Of a stretch of DNA of 64,000 nucleotides, positions 19,115-26,812 are shown in pieces. Position 1 is the stretch's first letter. Every line of letters begins with the position of its first letter. The translations under genes and the position numbers were made by a program. This DNA is from Sapientia aquatica. GTDB taxonomy: Bacteria; Pseudomonadota; Gammaproteobacteria; Burkholderiales; Burkholderiaceae_D. The stretch is taken from contig NZ_SMYL01000001.1 in the NCBI RefSeq assembly GCF_004358105.1, forward strand, positions 372,001 through 436,000, read 5' to 3'. The notes below the pieces were generated by a model that was not told where the DNA came from, made no database searches, and worked only from the letters and a program-made list of their open reading frames with translations.

Positions 19115-19783
19115 TTAACGTTTGAGTTTGAGTAAATATTCTTGCGTTTTTTGCTGGAACTGCAAGCGCGTCTCGCCGCGTAAATAGGGCGTGATCAACA
19201 CCAACACTTGGTAACAGCCGCGCACGAGCGAATCCGACATCGCTTCTTGCTCAGTGTATTTGCGCGGATTACGGACATATTCATACGACAGCCAATAGGT
19301 CGCTAGCACCACCATATTGGTCGCCAAGGCATCGATCTCAGTGTCGCTACCTTCAAACGCGGCATCAGCTCGCAGGCCTAAACAGAGTTCTTGTGCGACC
19401 TGGATTTTGTGCGCCAAAATTTGTTTGAAATTGAGTTCTAACTTGCGATTGCGCGACAACAAGTCGTTGAGGTCGCGGTAGAAAAAACGGTAGCGCCAGA
19501 TTAATTCGTAGGTCAAATGCAGGTACAGCCAAATGTCATCTACGTTGGCTTTGCGGCCAGTAGGGAAGGCCAGTTTCTTATTAATTTCTTCTTCAAACTG
19601 CGCGAAGATGGAATTGACGATGTCGTCTTTATTGCGGAAGTGATAGTACAAATTGCCGGGCGAAATATTCATTTCTTCAGCGATCACGGTGGTCGTGATA
19701 TTGGGTTCGCCAAATTCATTGAATAACTTTAGGGATAATTCCAAAATGCGTTCGCGGGTGCGGCGTGGGGCTTTTTGTTGCAT
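19115..19783 (-). CDS. TetR-family transcriptional regulator
   Basis: The 222-residue protein has an N-terminal TetR helix-turn-helix at about residues 9-55 (RILELSLKLFNEFGEPNITTTVIAEE... with NLYYHFRNKDDIV). The helical C-terminal domain is of the type often labelled DUF6/TetR_C in betaproteobacteria. ATG 19783 has GAGAT just upstream. It probably controls its own operon with the LOG-family gene. The inducer is unknown. Confidence 0.9.
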   Translation of the reverse strand: MQQKAPRRTRERILELSLKLFNEFGEPNITTTVIAEEMNISPGNLYYHFRNKDDIVNSIFAQFEEEINKKLAFPTGRKANVDDIWLYLHLTYELIWRYRFFYRDLNDLLSRNRKLELNFKQILAHKIQVAQELCLGLRADAAFEGSDTEIDALATNMVVLATYWLSYEYVRNPRKYTEQEAMSDSLVRGCYQVLVLITPYLRGETRLQFQQKTQEYLLKLKR

Positions 19784-19945
19784 AGTTATCTCGTTTGTAA
19801 ATTACACAATGGCTTGATTTACGTCATTTTAAGTGAGATAAGTGCAAGAAGACTAGGGCTGCTTAAATTTTGTTAAATTAAAGATCGCTGGATGTGTTAA
19901 ATCTATTTCAAAAAATACACGAAAGCGTCGGTGAAGCGAACATCA

Positions 19946-20479
19946 TCACTCAAATTCGATTTGCTGGCGCGTTTTAGGAATCGTGATCAATTCCGTTCCC
20001 GCCCATTTGTCATGCAAGAATTGTCCGTTTTTATCCAACTTAATCGTCAGCGCCCATGCAGCCATTCCCACTAACAGCACAATAATGCTGCCCCAATGTT
20101 GAATTCCGAATGCATAGTTGACCACCCAAGCAGGCACAAACCACATCCAGCAAGCGCAATAGCGCAGCCAAGTTTGTTTTAAGGTCAGTGGTTTTCGATT
20201 GGCGGAGACAAGCTGAATGCGCCAGGTTTGCATCGCCAAAGTTTGCCCTTTGCGGCCCCAGAAGTAAGTGAAATAAATACCGACCACGATAAACAAATAG
20301 GCTTGGCGCGCATTGTGCGCGATGGTTGGATCGAGCTTCTGCGTGCTAACGTCAAAAATTAAACCAGCACAAAAGAAAATTCCAAATAGCAGCACAGCCT
20401 CATACACCATGCACAGCAAACGGCGTTTTAATGTGGCGAATTGGGGCGGGGTGGCAGTGGAAGCTGTGCTATTCGTCAA
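19946..20479 (-). CDS. RDD-family membrane protein
   Basis: The 177-residue protein begins at a TTG (20479); no ATG is available before the first membrane segment. It has the RDD pattern: a basic front (LKRRLLCMVYEAVLLFGIFF), a second membrane segment ending at YFTYFWGRKGQTLAMQTWRIQLV, and further segments with a late LHDKWAGTELI. Its function is unknown; some RDD proteins act in transport or Na+/H+ exchange. It is the last gene of the sigma factor/DUF3619/DUF3106 operon (48-bp gap). Confidence 0.85.
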   Translation of the reverse strand: MTNSTASTATPPQFATLKRRLLCMVYEAVLLFGIFFCAGLIFDVSTQKLDPTIAHNARQAYLFIVVGIYFTYFWGRKGQTLAMQTWRIQLVSANRKPLTLKQTWLRYCACWMWFVPAWVVNYAFGIQHWGSIIVLLVGMAAWALTIKLDKNGQFLHDKWAGTELITIPKTRQQIEFE

Positions 20480-20527
20480 AATACATGAACCGAAAAAATG
20501 GAAGAGGAGGTGGTGCTACTACTCGAG

Positions 20528-21223
20528 TTATTGCGTAACTCCGTTCGCAGGCGCACTTGGCGTTGGCGCGCCCGCTGGTGCCACATTGGGCGTAATTGCC
20601 GTGGCTGGAGCGGCGGGTGCGGAACTGCTTGCACCGGCCGTTACAGGCTTATGTGGAGTTTTCAGTGGCTGTAATTTCTTTTCTTTGCTCTCAGCTGGTG
20701 TAGGCAAGTTTGTTAGCAAGGTTTTCTTTTCAGGGTGGTTAGCTAACTGCGCTTTTTGTTCATCAGGCAGTTGCTGATACTCTTGCCATTTTTGCGTGCG
20801 CACATCTGGTTGTAATTTATTTGAGCGAATGTAGTTTTGACGCGCGGCTAAACGTTGCTCAGGAGTGAGCTTGGCCCAAGCTTGCATTTTTTCTTGCACG
20901 CGTTGCTGTTCTTCGGGTTTTAACTGTTGGTATTTGCCAGCGAACACCAGCCATTTTTGTTTTTGGTCGGGCGACAGTTGCGGCCAGTCGTTGGCCAGTG
21001 GCGCCAATGCTTGCTTTTGTTGTGCTGTTAGTGCAGCCCAAGTGCCGCTATTGGCAGCCGATGCTGTGCCAGTTGTTTTTTCAGCGGCAGCAAAGCTTTT
21101 TGCCGGGATCGACAAAAAGCAAATTGAGGCGACGACCAAAACTAAACCAACGGGCAGCAAAGCTCGGAGCGAAACTCGGAGCGAAGAAGTGGGGTTTTGC
21201 AGAGACGTTTTCCCCACACTCAT
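20528..21223 (-). CDS. DUF3106 protein, exported
   Basis: The 231-residue product has a membrane/signal segment at about 20-45 ending near KSFAAAEK. Three short repeats of the type WAALTAQQKQAL, WPQLSPDQKQKW and WAKLTPEQRLAAR follow, the DUF3106 hallmark, then a Pro/Ala-rich tail. Such W-x-x-L-(S/T)-P-x-Q-(K/R) repeats resemble periplasmic stress proteins of the Spy/CpxP type in layout, but homology is not established. The start codon overlaps the DUF3619 stop by 4 bp (ATGA), so translation is coupled. Confidence 0.88.
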   Translation of the reverse strand: MSVGKTSLQNPTSSLRVSLRALLPVGLVLVVASICFLSIPAKSFAAAEKTTGTASAANSGTWAALTAQQKQALAPLANDWPQLSPDQKQKWLVFAGKYQQLKPEEQQRVQEKMQAWAKLTPEQRLAARQNYIRSNKLQPDVRTQKWQEYQQLPDEQKAQLANHPEKKTLLTNLPTPAESKEKKLQPLKTPHKPVTAGASSSAPAAPATAITPNVAPAGAPTPSAPANGVTQ

Positions 21224-21660
21224 TCTCCGTGTTTGTTTAAGTAGCTATCAAATCCATGATCAAGATAAGCGCTGATTGGCAATTCGTCGGTCAGCACCGC
21301 GGTATCAAGATCGGCTAAGTCGTTAATACGACGCTCTTGTTCCATGTTGTAGATACCGAAAGCGCCTAAAACGAGTACTAATAAAGGAATCGCAATTCCC
21401 ATGCGTCCTAGCCAGCCCAAAGAATGATCGAATGGGTTGCTCGAACCACCAGACATTGCGCCCGCTAAACGGCGCGCTGGCGCTACGGCAAAAGCAAGCG
21501 ATTCTGGTTTTTTGCGTGCGATAGCCATCTTGCGAGCTTGGGCCAAGCGCTGTGTGGTGCTTTCAGGTAGTTCAGTAATGCGTTCATCCAAGGCGCGCCG
21601 AACTTTGTAGGCGAACTCTAGTTCGGAACTAGGTGATGAATTATTCATTGTGGTTTTCAT
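21220..21660 (-). CDS. DUF3619 protein, single-pass membrane protein, candidate anti-sigma factor
   Basis: The 146-residue protein has a cytoplasmic N-terminal helical part (YKVRRALDERITELPESTTQRLAQARKMAIARKK) and one membrane helix at about 92-112. A short periplasmic tail follows (DTAVLTDELPISAYLDHGFDSYL region). It overlaps the upstream sigma factor gene by 4 bp (ATGA) and the DUF3106 gene by 4 bp. The position right behind an ECF sigma gene and the topology suggest, but do not prove, an anti-sigma role. It lacks a recognisable zinc-binding anti-sigma motif. Confidence 0.87.
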   Translation of the reverse strand: MKTTMNNSSPSSELEFAYKVRRALDERITELPESTTQRLAQARKMAIARKKPESLAFAVAPARRLAGAMSGGSSNPFDHSLGWLGRMGIAIPLLVLVLGAFGIYNMEQERRINDLADLDTAVLTDELPISAYLDHGFDSYLNKHGE

Positions 21661-22226
21661 AAGCGTATCCCTAAAGCTTTGAGAGATTTAGCAAGTGCAT
21701 GAGTTGCTCGGGAGCAATGCGTTTTGACGCTTCCCTCAGAGCAGCCCATGGTGCTCGCTGTTTCTGCGACATCCATGTCCTCCCAGTAACGCATGAGGAA
21801 CGCTTCTCGTTGACGTGCTGGCAGTTTTTGTATTTCTTCGTCAAGAATAGCGAGAATTTGTTCGCGTTCGACCTTGTCAGCGCTGGATTCGGATGCTTCG
21901 GTGCCTTCTTCTGATTCAAAATTTTCAAGAATGTCAAAATCATCATTGCCATCTTTGCGTGTACTCATGTTAGAAAATAAACTAACCCAAGTCGTGCGGA
22001 CTTTTTCACGCCTAAAAAAATCCAAAATGGTATTTTGCAAAATACGTTGAAATAACATCGGCAGTTCTTCCGCCGGTTTGTCGCCGTATTTTTCTGACAA
22101 CTTAATCATGGCGTCTTGCACGATATCCAAAGCGGATTCTTCATTGCGTACTGCGTAAGCAGCTTGCTTAAAGGCGCGTCGATCAACGCTCTCTAGAAAA
22201 TCGGACAGTTCTTTATCAGTAGCCAT
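21657..22226 (-). CDS. ECF-type RNA polymerase sigma factor
   Basis: The 189-residue protein has region 2 at about residues 8-75 (AAYAVRNEESALDIVQDAMIKL, then FQRILQNTILDFFRRE). An acidic linker of about 40 residues follows, then region 4 at about 130-185 (LPARQREAFLMRYWEDMDVAETA with GCSEGSVKTHCSRATHAL). The long acidic linker (DDFDILENFESEEGTEASE) is notable. It heads a tightly overlapping operon with DUF3619, DUF3106 and RDD genes, an arrangement common in betaproteobacteria. Its target promoters are unknown. Confidence 0.92.
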   Translation of the reverse strand: MATDKELSDFLESVDRRAFKQAAYAVRNEESALDIVQDAMIKLSEKYGDKPAEELPMLFQRILQNTILDFFRREKVRTTWVSLFSNMSTRKDGNDDFDILENFESEEGTEASESSADKVEREQILAILDEEIQKLPARQREAFLMRYWEDMDVAETASTMGCSEGSVKTHCSRATHALAKSLKALGIRL

Positions 22227-22530
22227 TCAATGCTGCAATCGTGATCATTTTTGTGCAAAATGAGTAAATATTTTATCGTCGCTTTGAGTCGTCCTCAAGA
22301 GCTCCTGGGTGCTTACAAGGTTTTTTTAATAACGGATTTTTGTAACGCCTTAGTAACACAGTATGTCGGTATGAAATTTAGGTGACATGCTAGCAAATAA
22401 GTAGGGTAAATGCTGAAATTTTTTGCGTTTTGGACCAAGGTAAAGATCTTTTTTAGGATAGTGGCAAAAAAGAAAATAATAAAAAACATCTAATTTGCTA
22501 TTTTTTCGCGCAGCGATGAACTAGCAAGAT
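22227..22530. other. Upstream region of the sigma factor operon
   Basis: The 304-bp AT-rich gap lies between srkA (3' end) and the sigma factor gene (5' end), both on the minus strand. It must contain the sigma operon promoter, but no ECF-like GGAAC -35 element was seen. Nothing else was recognised. Confidence 0.4.
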
Positions 22531-23556
22531 TTAAATCCAAAGCGGCGCTTCATCCATCAACGCGCATTGCTCGCGCAATTCTAAAATCCGGTTCTGCCAA
22601 TAATGCGGGGTATTAAACCAAGGGAAGGCGACTTTAAAAGCTGGATCGTCCCAACGCTGCGCCAACCAAGCGGAATAATGCAGCAGGCGCAAACTACGCA
22701 GTGCTTCTATTAAGTGCAGTTCACGCGGATTAAAGTCAAAAAAATCTTCGTAACCGGCAAGAATATCGCTCAACTGACTCACCATCTCCGCGCGCGAACC
22801 CGACAACAACATCCAACAATCTTGAATCGCTGGTCCCATGCGGCTATCGTCAAAATCAACAAAATGCGGTCCTGCGTCGGTCCACAGCACGTTACTTACA
22901 TGGCAGTCGCCGTGTAATCGAATGTGCCGCACATCGCCCGCACGTTCCATGCAACGCTGCACGCCATCCAATACGTGATTCGCGGTTGTTTGATAGGCGA
23001 TCAATAAGTCGGCGGGAATAAAGCCGCTACCGATTAAAAAGTCACGCGCCGCAAAGCCAAACGTGTCGATATTAATCGTCGGGCGATGCTGGTAGCTTGA
23101 AAGCGCCCCAACAGCATGGATGCGTCCTATGAAACGACCCAACCATTCGCGTGTATCGGCATGATCCAATTCCGGAGCGCGACCCGCGTGGCGGTTAAAC
23201 AGCGCCAAGCGAAAATGTTTATAGTGGTGCAGCGATTGCCCGTTAATGATGAGAGCAGGTACGACGGGAATTTCTTGCTCAACCAATTGATGCACAAATT
23301 GATGCTCCTCCAAAATCGCAGCATCAGTCCAGCGATTGGGGCGATAAAATTTAACGATCACAGGTGCGCCGTCTTCAATACCGACTTGATAGACGCGATT
23401 TTCGTAGCTGTTTAAGGCCAATAAGCGACCGTTCGTTGTATAGCCTAACGCTTCAACCGCATCCAACACATAGTCTGGGCTAAGCTGTCCAAAGTTGGCT
23501 TCCTCCTTGGCTTGCTCAGTGTGGCCAGTGTGGTCAGTCTGATCGGTATGGTTCAT
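22531..23556 (-). CDS. srkA: Stress response kinase A (YihE/RdoA-type Ser/Thr kinase)
   Basis: The 341-residue protein is of the aminoglycoside-phosphotransferase-like kinase fold. Residues 27-60 match the SrkA front (LSPDYVLDAVEALGY, ALNSYENRVYQVG), VIVKFYRP carries the ATP-binding Lys, and HGDCHVSNVLW and FVDFDDSRMGP supply the catalytic Asp, Asn and metal Asp. In E. coli SrkA protects against stress-induced death downstream of the Cpx response. An unusual Thr/His/Asp-rich stretch (about residues 3-15) precedes the domain. Its ATG overlaps the stop of the SulP transporter gene by 4 bp, so the two are translationally coupled. Confidence 0.93.
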   Translation of the reverse strand: MNHTDQTDHTGHTEQAKEEANFGQLSPDYVLDAVEALGYTTNGRLLALNSYENRVYQVGIEDGAPVIVKFYRPNRWTDAAILEEHQFVHQLVEQEIPVVPALIINGQSLHHYKHFRLALFNRHAGRAPELDHADTREWLGRFIGRIHAVGALSSYQHRPTINIDTFGFAARDFLIGSGFIPADLLIAYQTTANHVLDGVQRCMERAGDVRHIRLHGDCHVSNVLWTDAGPHFVDFDDSRMGPAIQDCWMLLSGSRAEMVSQLSDILAGYEDFFDFNPRELHLIEALRSLRLLHYSAWLAQRWDDPAFKVAFPWFNTPHYWQNRILELREQCALMDEAPLWI

Positions 23557-25235
23557 GATGGCTTACCGTTAGCTAGAAACTGCTTTGCAAAATCTGCCGC
23601 ATCCGCCACGCTCCAAAATAAATTCATCTGAAAAATAGTTGGTGCGGTTTTTTGTAATAACACTCTGACTGGATCTTTAACGCGGGCCAATAAGGTCACG
23701 ATTTGGTATTTATTGCTGAGTATCTGCGTGAGTTCGATCAGGCTTTCTGCCGCGCTGCTGTCCAAGTCGCTGCTTTGTTCCAAACTTAAGATCAAAATTT
23801 TGCAATCCGAGCGGGCATGAATTTGAGCCTTAATTAAGTCAAAAATGCCATCCACGCTGGCAAAAAAAAGCGGCTCTTCAGGACGCAAGATTAAGATATT
23901 TTTATGCGGCAGCGCCTCGGGATGATTTGCATGATCAACATAGTTGCGGGTCGAATCTAACTCAGTTAATTCGCGCACAGACGGCTGGCTAAAAGTGCGA
24001 ATAGCCGATGCCAAAGAGAGCGCCACCGCAATCAACATGCCGTGCAACACACCAAAATACAGCACAGAAATTAACGCTGCCAAGGTCAAATATTGATCGC
24101 GATTCATGCGCCACAACGCGATGATTGGTTTGGGATTGAGCGAATGCATTAACGCGCCAACCACGGCGGCGGCTAGCACTGGTTCGGGAATATGCTCGAT
24201 TAATGATTTGCCGAAAGCGGCTAACAATAAAACGCACAAGGCCGCAACGACGCCAGCCCATTTGCTTTGCGCGCCCGACGATTCATTGGCTGAGCTAGCA
24301 GAAAAGCCGGCTCCGACTGGCATACCACGAATTAAACCTGAGACAAAATTTGCCGCGCCCAGCGCAAATAATTCGCGGTTTGGTTCCACCGCATCACCGT
24401 GCTGCAACGCAAAGCTGCGTATGCTGCCCCACGATTCGGCAAAAATAATGACTAATAAACCACCGGCCAATTCAGCTGCACTTAACCATTGTTGTTTGCT
24501 CAAATCGGGAATGCCGACACGCGGCATACCCAGATCGAATTGACCAACCATGGAGATATGCAATGCCGATAAATCGACCAAATATGCTGCGCCGATTCCA
24601 ATAGCTAAGACGATAAACGCAGCTGGCAATTTGGTGTATTTCTTCAACCCCAAAAGTAAGACCAACGCTGCCACTCCAGCGGCTAAACTCCACCACGACC
24701 ATTGCGGCGCAAGATCGATTAGATTGGCAATTAGGCTAAAGGGATTGCCGCCCTTGGCGCTGACGCCCAACATGATGGGCAATTGTTTAATGATGATGGT
24801 GGTCGCTAAGGCAAACGAAAAGCCATGCAAAACCGGCCGTGAAATAAAGGCCGACAAACGCCCAAGTCGGGCAAACGCCACCACCATTAAGCCGCAACCG
24901 GTGAGTATCACCAGCGCAAAACTTAGCGCAGCGCGTTGCTCCGGGCTGCCGGGCAGTAACGATAAGGAGGCGGCTGCCACCAAGGCGGCGGAAGACGAGG
25001 TTGGTGCAACGATGGCAAAGCGGCTTGCGCCAAATAAGGCATAGCAAATTAATCCCGCTAACACCGCGCTTAATGCCGCTTGAATACTGAGCGACCCAAT
25101 TGCTGCGTAAGCCACCGCTTCGGGTAACAAGATGCTGGCGACCGACAACCCAGCAAAAATATCGAGCGGCTTAAATGTGTTGTTGGCTGAATTGGAATTA
25201 ATTGAAAAAATACTCATTACGTCTCGTTGTCCCAT
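23553..25235 (-). CDS. SulP-family anion transporter with C-terminal STAS domain
   Basis: The 560-residue protein has the SulP fold: the early signature ASILLPEAVAYAAIGSLS, repeated hydrophobic segments to about residue 410, and the mid-protein ANFVSGLIRGMPVGAGFSASS motif. A cytoplasmic STAS domain follows at about 440-550 (ILILRPEEPLFFASVDGIFDLI, then LSLEQSSDLDSSAAESL). SulP transporters carry sulfate, bicarbonate or dicarboxylates, and the substrate is not evident. A second in-frame ATG at 25217 is possible. It is the first gene of a two-gene operon with srkA. Confidence 0.92.
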   Translation of the reverse strand: MGQRDVMSIFSINSNSANNTFKPLDIFAGLSVASILLPEAVAYAAIGSLSIQAALSAVLAGLICYALFGASRFAIVAPTSSSAALVAAASLSLLPGSPEQRAALSFALVILTGCGLMVVAFARLGRLSAFISRPVLHGFSFALATTIIIKQLPIMLGVSAKGGNPFSLIANLIDLAPQWSWWSLAAGVAALVLLLGLKKYTKLPAAFIVLAIGIGAAYLVDLSALHISMVGQFDLGMPRVGIPDLSKQQWLSAAELAGGLLVIIFAESWGSIRSFALQHGDAVEPNRELFALGAANFVSGLIRGMPVGAGFSASSANESSGAQSKWAGVVAALCVLLLAAFGKSLIEHIPEPVLAAAVVGALMHSLNPKPIIALWRMNRDQYLTLAALISVLYFGVLHGMLIAVALSLASAIRTFSQPSVRELTELDSTRNYVDHANHPEALPHKNILILRPEEPLFFASVDGIFDLIKAQIHARSDCKILILSLEQSSDLDSSAAESLIELTQILSNKYQIVTLLARVKDPVRVLLQKTAPTIFQMNLFWSVADAADFAKQFLANGKPS

Positions 25236-25609
25236 TATTGTTAAATTTATCGGTCACGCGCCAAGTTAGGCATTGTGGATGACTGCTGGGATTCCATCAA
25301 CCGATATTGATTGTTGTGCACCTTACACTTTTTAGGTGGGGCAAAAAACGGCTTGGTTAATTTCGCGTCTACATTTTTCAATCGTTTGCATTGTTAAATG
25401 CATTAAAAATAACAATAACTTAACTACTTGCGCCAATAAGCCAACGACGCAAAACAGAAAATCGAAATAAACGGGTATTCAAGGCTGTATTCCGTCGATG
25501 CCAATCACGCCATAACGCCAATAATCCTCCCTATAGAACAGCAAATGTCGCTCAATTTCCGTTGATTCGGTAATGCTGGCGATGCGCAACAAGGCTTTTG
25601 GGATTAAAC
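25236..25609. other. Divergent promoter region between sulP and flhB
   Basis: The gap of 374 bp is AT-rich in its middle (about 25360-25440) and must drive sulP leftward and flhB rightward. No sigma-28 or sigma-54 promoter with both elements was found. FlhDC-type control of flhB is possible but no box could be read with confidence. Confidence 0.45.
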
Positions 25610-26812
25610 ATGGCAGACGAAAGTGGACTAGAAAGAACCGAACCGGCGACCTCGCGGCGACTTGAAAAAGCGCGCGAAGAGGGCGACGTTCCGCGTTCGC
25701 GCGAGCTAGGCACGTGTTTGCTCATGATGGCCGCTGGCGTTGGATTGTGGATGGTGGGCGGCAATTTAGTGCGCCAAATTATGCACATGCTCACGACGTC
25801 GTTTAGCTTTGAGCGCAGTGCTGCGTTTGATCTGGCGAGTTTAACTAGCGGTCAAATTGCGTCGCTCTTGGATGTGGCGTGGGCTTTGGCTCCCTTGGGC
25901 GGAATTTTGATTGTTGTCGCACTGATTTCACCAGCCCTGATCGGTGGCTGGCTTTTTTCTTTTCAAGCACTGATTCCTAATTTTGAACGTTTGGACCCTA
26001 TCGGTGGCTTAGGGCGCATGGTTTCAGTGCGCTCATTAGTCGAATTGCTTAAGGCCGTTGGCAAGGCCACCATTATTGGTTTGATCGCATTCCAAGTGAT
26101 GCGACGCAATTTCGATCCGATCGTCGGTTTGATTTCTGAACCTTCCAAAGAAGGCATCGCCCATGTCGGTCAATTGATTGTGATGTGCTTTATTTCGATT
26201 GCTAGCGGTTTGGTGGTGATTATGGCGATTGATGTGCCGTTTCAATTACGTAGCTACTCCAATAAATTAAAAATGACGCGCCAAGAAGTCATTCAAGAAT
26301 CAAAAGAATCCAACGGTAATCCGCAAATCAAAGCTAAGATCCGCGCCCAGCAACGTGAGATGGCTAGACGCCGCATGATGAGCAAAGTGCCGACTGCTGA
26401 CGTCGTTGTGACCAACCCAACTCACTACTCGGTCGCATTGAAATATGTCGAAGGACGCATGGGCGCGCCTATCGTCGTTGCTAAGGGCGCCGATCTGGTC
26501 GCCGCACGGATTCGTGAGATCGCGGCTGAAAACAATATCCCGCTGTTAGAAGCGCCACCGTTAGCGCGTGCCTTATACACCCACGCTGAATTAAATACCC
26601 AAATCCCCGAAGCCCTATATACCGCCGTGGCCGAAGTATTAGCCTATGTATTCCAACTGCGTGCCTATAAAGAGCACGGCGGGTTTGAACCACAATTGCC
26701 CGAAGAGATAGACGTGCCAGAAGAATTAGATCCAACCTCAGCCGTAGCATTAGCCGCCAAAGAAGCCAAGCTACAGAAAATGAATTCTGCATCAGGAGAA
26801 TTAAATGGATAG
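25610..26812 (+). CDS. flhB: Flagellar type III export switch protein FlhB
   Basis: FlhB is the export-gate component that switches substrate specificity from rod/hook to filament proteins. The start is ATG 25610; a TTG four codons upstream is in frame but lacks support. The 400-residue protein has the basic N terminus (ATSRRLEKAREEGDVPRS), four membrane segments to about 215, and the autocleavage motif NPTH at residues 269-272, the same position as in Salmonella. A longer acidic C-terminal tail than usual follows (PEEIDVPEELDPTSAVALAAKEAK). It overlaps flhA by 8 bp. Confidence 0.97.
   Translation: MADESGLERTEPATSRRLEKAREEGDVPRSRELGTCLLMMAAGVGLWMVGGNLVRQIMHMLTTSFSFERSAAFDLASLTSGQIASLLDVAWALAPLGGILIVVALISPALIGGWLFSFQALIPNFERLDPIGGLGRMVSVRSLVELLKAVGKATIIGLIAFQVMRRNFDPIVGLISEPSKEGIAHVGQLIVMCFISIASGLVVIMAIDVPFQLRSYSNKLKMTRQEVIQESKESNGNPQIKAKIRAQQREMARRRMMSKVPTADVVVTNPTHYSVALKYVEGRMGAPIVVAKGADLVAARIREIAAENNIPLLEAPPLARALYTHAELNTQIPEALYTAVAEVLAYVFQLRAYKEHGGFEPQLPEEIDVPEELDPTSAVALAAKEAKLQKMNSASGELNG

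Noticed and set aside
25247-25254. ACCGATAA on the minus strand near the sulP start, resembling a sigma-28 -10 element
   Set aside because: There is no matching -35 at 11-bp spacing, and transcription would begin at or inside the start codon.
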